Assembly (NCBI GenBank): GCA_036852015.1
Contig: JAANDG010000125.1
Coordinates: forward strand, 1 to 64,000
Length of the DNA: 64,000 bases
Direction: 5' to 3'
From: Pelodera strongyloides
Taxonomy: Eukaryota; Nematoda; Chromadorea; Rhabditida; Rhabditidae
Under the pieces are notes generated by a model that made no database searches, had not been told where the DNA came from, and was given only the letters and a program-made list of their open reading frames with translations. A program made the position numbers and the translations under genes. The stretch's first letter is position 1. Every line of letters starts with the position of its first letter. Below are positions 1 to 9,517 of the stretch, piece after piece.

Positions 1-660
1 GGCACCCCTTTCAGCATGATCCAGCGTAGGGGTAGATGGTCGTCCCAAGCGGGCATGAAGCCCTATGTGCTAGATTCGGTTGCTAACCAAGGTGGCTATA
101 ATAGACTCCCATAACATATAATTTTCTGTTTGACCTGTGAATGGATTTGTTTCGCACCTTAGGTGCTTTTGTTGCGTAGATCGCGATTAGACTCGTTTAG
201 TTAGTTAGACTTGTTAATATTACCCTTGATGGTTGTTTATGTTAGCATCGATGTTGTTCGGTTTTTTGGACTTTATAGTAAGTATGCGTACAATTGTTGT
301 TTTACCTGAAACCCTGAATAAAGCGTTAACACCCACCCACCCTGAATAAAGCGTTACTCCATAGTATTCACATTCCAGGTTATGGTATTAAGGATGGTAA
401 AACAGTAGTTATGACTACGTAGCGGAGAGAGTGGCAAAGCCACACACGGAGCAGAGTGTCATAACGCAATATATAACTCGTCGTGTTGTGTTGATTAGCA
501 AACAGGTAATTTGATAATAAAAGAATGGAAATCAAGCTTAATGTATATTTAGGTAATGGCGTCAGGCATTTAAAGTTTTGCAAATATTTGTCGCGATAGT
601 AGATGTGGGCGATATTGTATTGGTACCTCAAAAAAATGGGCCACGAGATAAGCACTGAAA
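1..660. other. Non-coding stretch, no gene seen
   Basis: No splice-consistent exon is visible. A motif of the form CCCTGAATAAAGCGTTA occurs twice near 312-355, once intact and once with its last base changed, separated by a short CACCCACC run. AATAAA within it could act as a poly(A) signal for a gene to the left, but no coding end is seen. Confidence 0.4.
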
Positions 661-667
661 AAAATTT

Positions 668-741
668 TGCTCTCTCGGAGGATTCGAACCTTTGACCTCT
701 CGATTCCGAGAACAGCGCTCTACCTACTGCGCTATAACGAC
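668..741 (-). repeat. tRNA-like sequence (decayed tRNA or SINE head)
   Basis: On the minus strand there is an A-box-like segment (AGCGCAGTAGGTAGAGCGC) followed at normal tRNA spacing by a B box (GGTTCGAATCC). The T-arm and anticodon stems pair poorly and the acceptor ends do not pair, so this is unlikely to be a working tRNA gene. A tRNA-derived SINE head or tRNA pseudogene fits better. Confidence 0.5.
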
Positions 742-947
742 TTTTCTGTACTCTTGACAATTATTCCGCCATAAAGCAACATCATTTACAGCATTATAAG
801 ATAAGGAGCGACTTAATGCTAATAGCCGATACAACACATGTTCTGTGATTTACTGAGGATACTGTTGAATTGATAATGCCGCTGTGCAATACTGTATTTT
901 AAATATCACAATGGAAATTTCTGTGGTCTTCCGATTTCCGATGCAAT

Positions 948-2902
948 GGCTAATTGTACAATGCACAGCATTGCCGCATTGCCACATTGCCGCACAGTGA
1001 CCGCAAAAGTTGCCGCACGCCCAGGAACACCGCAAAAAGAGACAAAACACCGCAAAAGCACAGCATGGTGACCGCACGATGACCGCAAAAAGTTTGCGTG
1101 CACCGCACGATGACCGCAAGAATTGGATGTATGCCGCATGGTTGCCGCAAAAAAACATGTTGGGCAGCACTTCTATATATGCACACGTTTTTTATGACAA
1201 ACATCTTAAAGCGAATATGCAAACTGTCAAAACGTGCAAGTTAGCACATTCATCAAAGAGGAAACCGTAATTGACACCCATTTTTCTGTAGTTTCCGCAA
1301 TTATTTCGTTTTCCCGTGGCCATGCAGCTTCCTCCGCTCATCACTTTACGATCATTTTTCCCTCTAATGCTCTTATACACTTATACCTTATCTTCTGCAT
1401 GTTCAACATGTTTTCCAATTTTTGATATCCAGCGATTTTCACGACCACTAGCGTGTGAAGATAGGGGTACGAAGGGTGACGCAGAGGGTAGGGATGCCGT
1501 TGTACATCCTGGACGAGAGCCAAACAACCCCTTGGACCTTGGACCAATGCCAACTGGAGAAAAAAAACTGATTAGCACAAATTCACACTAAGCACAGGAA
1601 CAAATTGAATGTTGGTGCTGTTAGACGGTTAGACCCATGCATTTGAAGTGTTTGAGGTATTATTTTAGACCACGCATTTGAAGCGTGTGAACTTGTGCTA
1701 ACCGCAGTTTTTCTCCATTTGGCACTGGTCCAGGGTGCCGTTGGCAATTTGGCTCGTTTCCAGGATCTACCCCCGTGACCCTACCCTCGGCGTCTCTATG
1801 TACCCTTATCTTCACACGCTATGGAAAACGGAATAATTTTCCTTTTTCCATAGCTTTGATATCTGAATCCACAGGAAAACGGAATAATTTCCATAGTCAT
1901 CACTTCCATAGTAAACGAGTTACTTGATCCGGTGCCATATATCGTCGGGATCAATGGAATTTTTTTTTAAATATGCATGCAGATAGCAACAAGTATGAAG
2001 TAGCATTATTCAGCATGAAAATTCGAGAATTCGAATTTCATATTGAGCCACCTATTTAAATACACGTCTGAGTCTGAGGTGGAAATGCTAGTTTAAAGTT
2101 AGTGTTGCGCGTTTTGACAGCTTACATATTCGCTTTAATAGATCAAAAAGTATTTGAAATGAGTAACAGTAACAGTAGTACTTTAATAAGAAGAAAAAGG
2201 ATCATCTATTGAATGATAATAGATGAAAAGTGTAGAGTGACAAAGGAAGCAATGTGTATACCGTCATGAGAAAGCATGACACCCCGTTTCGACCCAAATC
2301 GTATACGATGATTTTACCTGGGTTGGGTCTCATCAGTACGATGACCACAGGCTTATATGCAGAGGAATGCTAGTGGAAAAACGTAAGAGAGAATGTATGA
2401 AAGAATTAAAAGGTACAGATTGTAAAGTGTATAATAAATATGATTGTAATTATACTATAAATAATGAAAAGGAAAGTAAGAAACTAACCTTGACGGTCCC
2501 AACGGAATATACCTGAAAGGGAAAAGAAAATAAAAGTACATAAGAGACTAACCTGAATATACGGGATCGGACGTATGTAGACAGGAATACAATTATTAAG
2601 GTATATCGATATAAAAGGTTTGTCATAAAAAAACGTGTGCGTATATAGAAGTGCTGCACAACATGTTTTTGCGGTAGCCATGCGGCATACATCCAATTCT
2701 TGCGGTCATCGTGCGGTGCACGCAAACTTTTTGCGGTCATCGTGCGGTGCACGCAAACTTTTTGCGGTCATCGTGCGGTCACCGTGCTGTGCTTTTGCGG
2801 TGTTTTGTCTCTTTTTGCGGTGTTCCTGGGCGTGCGGCAACTTTTGCGGTCACTGTGCGGCAATGAGGCAATGCGGCAATGCTGTGCATTGTACAATTAG
2901 CC
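948..2902. mobile_element. Non-autonomous DNA transposon with long terminal inverted repeats and 8-bp TSD
   Basis: The outer ends are inverted copies starting GGCTAATTGTACAATGCACA on the left and ending with its complement on the right. Similarity extends about 260 bp inward on each side (948 to about 1210, and about 2627 to 2902); these arms are full of CCGCAAAA / TTTTGCGG motifs. The right arm has one extra copy of a roughly 29-bp unit near 2705-2765. The element is flanked on both sides by the same 8 bp, GATGCAAT (940-947 and 2903-2910). Inside lies a second inverted pair (about 1430-1595 against 1685-1835). No transposase frame is seen. An 8-bp TSD is typical of hAT and also fits Merlin-type elements; the GG start does not look like a classic hAT end, so the superfamily is left open. 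Confidence 0.85.
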
Positions 2903-2931
2903 GATGCAATAGCGTGTTTCTTGCCGATAAT

Positions 2932-3090
2932 GGGGTTTCCAAGTATCCGGACAAATTTAGCGTATTTTACGACTTCGCGAGACCCATGTATTAATTTATC
3001 ATGTCAAATATTCAAATCAGGGAAAATACGGTAAATTTTTGCATACTTGGAAGGGAACGCAAAGTTGTTTTTGGCATACATGGAAACCCC
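2932..3090. mobile_element. Short MITE with GGGGTTTCCA ends and 5-bp TSD
   Basis: The segment begins GGGGTTTCCAAGTAT and ends with the complementary TGGAAACCCC. ATAAT precedes the left end and follows the right end, a 5-bp target duplication. Both ends also carry AAGTAT/ATACTTGGAA-like and AAAATACGGTAAATTTT-like inner motifs seen in related sequences near 46.7 and 51.4 kb. It is about 160 bp with no coding capacity. Confidence 0.65.
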
Positions 3091-3092
3091 AT

Positions 3093-3919
3093 AATGAAAG
3101 CGGCAGTATGAATAGTCAACACTGAATATGTATAAAACAGAGAACTAAGATATACAGATGTTCACTTATGGATAGACAGCCTAATGAAACTTTCCATTGC
3201 CCGAATTTATTATTTATAATGATGAAAATAAGGTGTATCATTGTTCCAAAATTGAATTCTTTCAGTGTGTCCTGGGGGTCAGATAACGTCTGCTAAATTC
3301 TGATCTTTCGCGTCGGTGTGATCAGAGAAAAGCAGATGATTGCAGATGTGATGTGTCCGAGGTGATAATTTCTCAGCAGAATGAGCTGAGACCATGCCTC
3401 GGGGGATACTGTCAGCTGGCCCCACAGCTCCATATATATATATATATATATATACCAATCAAATAGATAATCAGTCAGTCATTTAGAATTCGTCTTAGGC
3501 CCTTGCCTTGCCTAGTCTACGCTCTTCTCCACAGATGATTCTAGCATTTTTATATTTGTAACTTATATGTATCTTAACGTAATTCCGTTCTAATTCCTCC
3601 ACATTGACGAAACACAAGTGGTGTGCCGAAACTCAAACGGTGTGCGGCGAAACACTTGCAAAAAAACTTATTCGGCGTTTGTTTGGCGCCGCCAAGATTA
3701 TACAAAAATGCGATTAACAATATTGATACAGATCAAGATAAAGACCGTGCCGCGACTTATAACAATATGCGCACTTTCGCTCGATGACTTTGAGTGGCGC
3801 GCGGCGAGCAGTTGGCGCGCTTGTTTTCATTCGTCGTTCACCAGCAGCGTTTCGAGTTATAGATTTCCGGGGTTTTTTAGTGTTTCCCTAGTATGTTTCC
3901 TAATATTCCTATTTGCAGT
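3093..3919. other. Non-coding stretch upstream of the fusogen-like gene
   Basis: It holds an (AT)n run near 3432-3454 and no recognised gene. The last bases before the downstream ATG form a splice acceptor (TATTTGCAG) one base upstream of the start codon, so the 5' UTR either contains an intron or is trans-spliced. Confidence 0.5.
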
Positions 3920-6900
3920 ATGTACTCATCCTTAATTATCGTCTTCTTTCTACTGGCCAGTGTCCAGGCCGGACTTCGTCCCGGTTTAAACGGACGTATC
4001 CTAATCGTGCCCGACAGCATCGAGGCTATGTGAGTTGCTTTAATCGAATCCAGTAAATAGGTAACACGTCTAATTATGCTCAGTAAATAGCGAAGCATGG
4101 CGGACTATTCTTCAATGTTCAGCGTTCATATTCAAATAAATATGAGTGCGCGATGCTCCGTTTACAGCACTTTTTATTTACTGATGCATAATTTGAACGC
4201 TTAAAAATTTTGTACGAAGAAGTAATATTTAAACATGATCGTAGGCTTTTTGTTACATGAGCTTCCGCTTAGACTCCGCGCAGAAAATTAGGCCGGACAA
4301 AGCGAGGTGGCAACCTCTTTCGCGGCGAGGAGCACCACATTTACGCCTAACAACGAAACTCAAGAGTTGCGCGCGGCAACAGTTTGGGGGTGTTTCCCGC
4401 AAAAGAATTTGTTGCGCGCCGCAAAAGTTTTTTCACCGACTCTGGTTGCCGTTTTGGTGCGGGAAAACACCCCAAACCGTTGCCGAAAAGGTGCGGAAAC
4501 GGTGCGGGATAAGTAGCAACTGCAAAAAGAAAGCAGCGTGTTGGATTCGTACCCTACACTCTTGTTAGATAACTTCTCTGAACAGCGCCTTAGACCATTC
4601 GGCCTCACAACACATGTGACATCTGTGCTTGCGGAAAAATATTAGTACAACGACTGCACTTACGGCAGATCCTCCGAGCGCTTTCAAAAACGTTGCCGAA
4701 AAGGTGCGGAAATGGTGCGGGGCGCAAGTTGCGCGCCGCAACGTTTCCGCACCTTTTCGGGAAACACTTTGCGCGCCATTTCTATTCCGCGCGCATTTTG
4801 TTTCCCATTCCTTTTCGGCGCGCATGTTGTTTCCCGAAATGGTGCGGCGCGCAACTCATCGGCTCTCAGTGAAGGAGCGCCATGGGTGCGCCATAACCAT
4901 AGTGGCGCCGCCGCGTGCGTTGTTGTTGCGGGTGTTACATACTGCAGTTGCTTTGAAAAATCGATTACGCTAAAAAGCAATTATTCCCTACATAATAACT
5001 TATAGCTAATCCTTATGTTAAATATTCTCTCCACGGTTTTCATAAATTTGTTGTACTTTCGTGAGCTTTCGGTCCGGGGCATCCATGAGACCAATAGATA
5101 ATCTAAAGAAAAACATAGTTAAGTTCACAGTAAATTAGACTTAAGTTCAATTTGTGCGCTTACAGTAGGTTGAGAATAGTCCCTACACGGAAGATAACTC
5201 TCTCGCGCAGCAAAATTGTGTCCGCCATAGTGGCGCCGCGCACCACCTCTAGGGTGAGAGAGAGGTTCCCAAAAAGATGTTAAATTTCATTTGAGGTCCT
5301 ATGACTGCGCAAGTATAGCTTATTATTAGCAGTATGCCAGCAGTCCAATATATGTGCGCCTGAGGGATGTGTCGCCCGTTAGTGTTGAGACTGGCTGCCC
5401 CGCAGCGGCTTACATGTACGAAGAGACTCACACTATAAGGCTTGCTCGATAACATACTCTAAGGAAAATGTGACCCTCAGAATCCTGGTTCATAATGTTG
5501 CTTATATTTGTGCAATCATGTAAAATAGGGCTAAGGAACTGGGATACGGCGGTAAAGCAATCAGCTAATTAGACTAAGTGTTTCTTGTTTCAGCATTAGC
5601 GAGGAGCACTCCCGACAGATGGTCGAGGTGAGATTCCTCATCGAGGAGGAGATCGACGTAGCAACATCACGTCAGCCAATGAGGGACGCCTTGAAGGCCT
5701 CGTGTGGAGAGCACACGGCCTTCTACAAAGGCGTGCGCAGGCCGAAACGCATTGCCGCTGCTATTCCGATAGTAATTGTCGGAGTAGTAGCTGTGTCGTC
5801 TCTGGCAGCCTCCGTCTACTCTGTATCGCAATCAAACCAGTTGGCTAAGATCACCGGCGATGTTGAGCGCGAGGTGAGTGAGCTGCGTATGCAACTCGGC
5901 AATGTCTCTTCCGATGTCCACGCATTGGAGAGACGCATGGAAGCCATGCGTCTTTCCGCCATACGCAGTTCTATCATGATCGACCAGTTCACGCAGCTGG
6001 TGTACCATGGCCGAACCCCCAAGAGCCTTCTCAGGGGTTCCCAGCCACTCTTGCGCCTCAAGAAACACGCCGGAGTGAAGTTCACCGACACAATGCTGCT
6101 CGATTCTACCGCTACGCTGACCGACTGCGACACCGAGGCCGGAGCATACGTCACCGTAAGTAATTACGTAATTGTTTTCGCATTTATTTGGTGCCTACTA
6201 GTCATTCGTGAACATTCGCAGTTTTTCTTTATTATTCAATTCTTTATTATAAGTATTGCTCATTCAGATTCGTCTGGAATACCATGGCATCATCGAGCGA
6301 TACAACATGTTCTCCATTGTGGACATTGGATCTATGGTAAACGACGTCTACACATATTATCCAGAAATTCACGAAGTAATGGTAATAGATGGGAAAGCTG
6401 TGAAGCTCAACATGCCCATGTGTCGTCGTGACGTAAGTTCTTCTTTCTTCTTACCACTATCAGTTTTCTATCCGTCAGATATTGACCATTTAAAGCCATT
6501 AAAAGGCCTGTTAATTTTTTTACGCTTTATGTCCATATGTCCGTGTGTAAATAACTGCACCGTGTAGTCTAATTATTTTTTTTATCGTTTGTTAGGAGAT
6601 AGCGCTAACATAGCGTGGGGTTTTACATAAAAGCAGTCATCTAAGGATTGTTAACCAGACGTTATATGCTTTTAATAACTTATTCATTCTTCTTCAGGGA
6701 AAGTTTCTAATCTGTGGAAACGGTGAGACGAAAGAGGTTGACTGTGATTACGACGTAATGAGAGGAAGTGACTGTGGAAGGCTGAATGTGGAGAAGAAAG
6801 TTGAGCCGTTCGTCAGGTTCATCACCGGCAGCGTCGCGGTCGTTGGGTCTCCTTATACGGTAAATAGTAGAAATTTGAATGTATTCCTTTTAAGTCTCAA

Positions 6901-7939
6901 ATCGACTCTCAAATTCTCGATTTATTCGGCCCTTACCAATTGGTCCAGTAGATGAAAAAGTTAGAATTTGTTAACTTTTTGTACTTTCGAAACTCAAGAA
7001 ATTCGATATTCTTTACATAGATGGAGCGAAAATTCTTTTTTTTTTCGTTTAGACTGTCTACAACCACACTGATTCCCTGGGCGATACGAAGACTGTGGAG
7101 CTTCCCGCGGGAACAATTCACCTCGTACGCTCCAGTGGAAGAGGGGAAAGTTTGACCATCAAAGGGGAGGATTACCCCATCGAGGCGCCTGATATGATTG
7201 TCACGATCCCGGTCACACCCATGGTGGGCATTTGTCATATTTTCACGGTTTTTTGTTATCTTAGTTCTACGATTTTCTTTTTCGTCTTGTACAAGACGTT
7301 TACATTCCGTTGGCTAAAATACCGCCACAATTACCGTCAATAATGCAGTTATTTAGGTGACGATCACCATGGAAGAAAACATGGTCTACCAGCAAGAAAA
7401 AAAGCGAGACCTTTATATTGAACAGATAGTACAGGAAGTACACAAAGCACAGGAAAAGAAAATCGAGGGAGGTCTGAAGAAAATCAACGAGTCAGGGCTG
7501 AACCGGTTCGCTGATCAGATTATGGTTGGTATTTATTTCACGAAAATTATTTAATTTCTTGTTAGCTACATTTCGAAACGTTAAGTTTTATTGTCACCTA
7601 CCTAGTGTTCCCCTATATCGGGAATTTTTCAAAATCCAGCCCAAGTAATCAAACAGTAGGAGTAGGACAACACTTCGGGTAAAATAAAGAATCAGACTCA
7701 TGCTAAACTGTTCAATTTAGGAAAAGGTGAAAGACTCGGTTGTCTACATCGCATTGACTGCCGCGTGCGGTGTTGGGATGGTCGTTCTCTACTTCTGTGG
7801 CGCACCGTTGCTTGCATACCTTGGATGTTCAAAATGTCTTCGATGCATTCGGTGCAAACGGAAGGCCCTGGTACCGGACCCTGACGACAACTTCGACCAC
7901 ATTAAAATATCGCCGCAGCCACCACCACAGATAGTGTAG
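3920..7939 (+). CDS. Seven-exon type I membrane protein with class I fusion-glycoprotein architecture (Env/F-like)
   Basis: Exons at 3920-4029, 5594-6155, 6268-6432, 6698-6859, 7053-7223, 7357-7524 and 7721-7939 have GT-AG borders and join in a single open frame of 518 codons. Residues 1-17 form a signal peptide. RPKR at about 86-89 is a furin-type site (R-X-K-R). It is followed by an Ala/Val/Ile-rich hydrophobic segment (about 90-115) and then a heptad-like helical stretch (about 115-165). An ectodomain with several Cys and at least two N-glycosylation sequons (NVS near 140, NHT near 337) follows. A charged helical region (about 395-446) precedes a transmembrane segment (about 452-480) and a Cys-rich short tail. 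This order is that of retroviral Env, paramyxovirus F and baculovirus F. The part before the cleavage site is only about 70 residues, closer to F-type proteins than to long retroviral surface subunits. Six introns and no neighbouring pol or gag argue for a host-resident gene. A cellular membrane protein of similar layout by chance remains possible; no homolog was searched. Confidence 0.75.
4305..4870. repeat. GC-rich fold-back repeats inside intron 1 of the fusogen-like gene
   Basis: Several inverted pairs built from GGTGCGGAAA / TTTCCGCACC and GCGCGC motifs occur here. One clear pair is 4374-4405 against 4458-4487. Another runs around 4690-4765, where a TTGCCGAAAAGGTGCGG copy faces CCGCACCTTTTCGG. 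A tRNA-Leu-like sequence lies between them. Base composition is much more GC-rich than the flanks. I read this as nested, decayed fold-back elements with no coding capacity. Confidence 0.6.
4541..4618 (-). repeat. tRNA-Leu-like sequence
   Basis: The minus strand reads GGCCGAATGGTCTAAGGCGC, the hallmark D arm of a long-variable-arm tRNA such as Leu or Ser. TTCAGAG follows at the anticodon-loop position (CAG, Leu), then a variable region and GGTACGAATCC in place of a canonical B box. Stems pair only partly, so a pseudogene or SINE head is more likely than a functional gene. Confidence 0.5.
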
Positions 7940-7966
7940 TAGTGTTTTCACAGTTTATCATTATAG

Positions 7967-7972
7967 AATAAA
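7967..7972 (+). promoter_or_regulatory. Poly(A) signal of the fusogen-like gene
   Basis: AATAAA lies 28 bases after the stop codon of the 3920-7939 gene, a normal position for cleavage and polyadenylation. Confidence 0.6.
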
Positions 7973-9517
7973 AATTTTATTAATTTTATGACTTCACTCC
8001 TTACACCATTACCAAAGTATAGCAACCAACGTGAAATTTCGCGCGTGCACCGTATTCCGTAGTGTGTGCGGTGGGTGCGCCTCCTCCAGAACAGTGCGCC
8101 AGAGATGCGCGATTGGCTGTGTGTGCACCTTAGGCTGCGCACATGTGACATGTATGTGTGACATGTACTCCAGTGTGCACAGTGGCGGAATTCAGTGATA
8201 TGCTGCAACGGCTCCTTGAATGGAACTTGTCTAATAAAAGGCAGTTTATTGCACATTATAAAGAACTGCAGATAAAAAATAATAGTAAGCTAATGCAGTT
8301 ACAGCCCGCTTTTTGAAAAAATAAACAAGAGCTCCTTTATATACATTACATAAAACCAAGAACAGATTTTCGCCAGTTCCCGGTAGATAGAGCAATGAAT
8401 AAAAACATAAAAATGCAATTTTAATAATAAAGGGCGAATTGTAATTATAAATTATTAAGTATTCGAGAGTGTACGGCACAATAGTACCAAAGGTAAATAT
8501 TAAACTCCCATAGTTATATCATAAATACGAATAGTTCACAAAATAAGCGAAATACATTGATACCGGCACCTAAAACTGCGATCACAACTAGTGAGCGTAT
8601 CATCCTTCTAACTTACATATACTACTCATAACTCAACACGAGTTATTATCAAAAAAACATTTGTGTAAAGCGGTATGACATCCGACCTTTAAAACGGAAT
8701 TTGGATAGAAGCATTCCCATGCATAAATCATGTGTAAATGAGTATATATTATTAGAATTAAAAAAAAAATCGAGCTCAATTCGAGCTCACAATGAATTTG
8801 GATAAAGGCAATCCGGTGCCTGACGTATCAAAAACCGGATGTTACCATGCTTTGAGGCTTTAAGTCGTTTCAAAGACCGGCTGTTACGTGGCGTTAAGTC
8901 GTTTGTCATGCGCTTGAAAACCCTGATGTTATTTCGCTTTAAGTCGTTACTAAAAACGTCAAGAATGCTTTAAATTTCCATAGACAGCAAAAATATTCCC
9001 TGACTGCCACGTACATGGGCACAAGCGGCTTTAGAAAGTATATGAAAAACTGCACAAAACCAAATCTCTCTACATCGAAATGCTTATTAAAGGAACGAGA
9101 ACATCACCAAAAATTCAACACCCATCAAATCTAGAAGAGGTATGCAAAAAATCTTAGTACACGCAATATGTATATGAAACTTTGTTCGGATGCAGCCCTG
9201 TTTGACAACCCTCTTCAACGAAAATATTTCGTTTAATAGTACGAGAATCGTACCAATTTTGAGTGCACACCAGAACAAAGATGCAAGTTGCAGAAAACGT
9301 GAACAACTATACTAACAGTTAACACATTTTATACATACATATATGTATATGGACAGGATATACCACACTAAACGCAATAAGAGCATGCCCATCTAATATA
9401 TATTTACATTTACAAGCGAACTTCAATTTCACCAGTCACAATCTAGCATGCATGACGTGCTATGGGGTTCTTTTGCCCACTGCTACCGCCCGAATAGCTC
9501 ACCAGGTAAGTCGAATC
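7973..9517. other. Intergenic region with GC-rich patch and MITE
   Basis: A patch at about 8030-8150 is rich in GTGCGCC/GGCGCAC-type words. A MITE of the family described at 8664-8945 follows. A short palindrome around ACATATATGT lies near 9340. No exon is seen until the 3' end of the first ORAI gene. Confidence 0.4.
8664..8945. mobile_element. MITE family copy (CCGGTTTTTGAAAC ends, GAGCTC core) with extra tandem ends
   Basis: The left end has ACATCCGACCTTTAAAACG and the right end carries the inverse, AAAAACCGGATGTTACC. The core AATCGAGCTCAATTCGAGCT is shared with copies near 50.8 and 54.1 kb. After the right end two more end-like pieces follow (CCGGCTGTTACGTGGCGTTAAG and CCCTGATGTTATTTCGCTTT), as if several terminal fragments were stacked. 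Non-coding. Confidence 0.55.

Noticed and set aside
850..1270. Several overlapping frames at 850-1270 and 2450-2994
   Set aside because: They are readings of the TTTTGCGG-rich terminal arms of the transposon at 948-2902, mirrored on the two sides.
5816..6154. Minus-strand frames opposite the fusogen-like gene
   Set aside because: They are shadows of the well-supported plus-strand exon 2 with matching splice sites.
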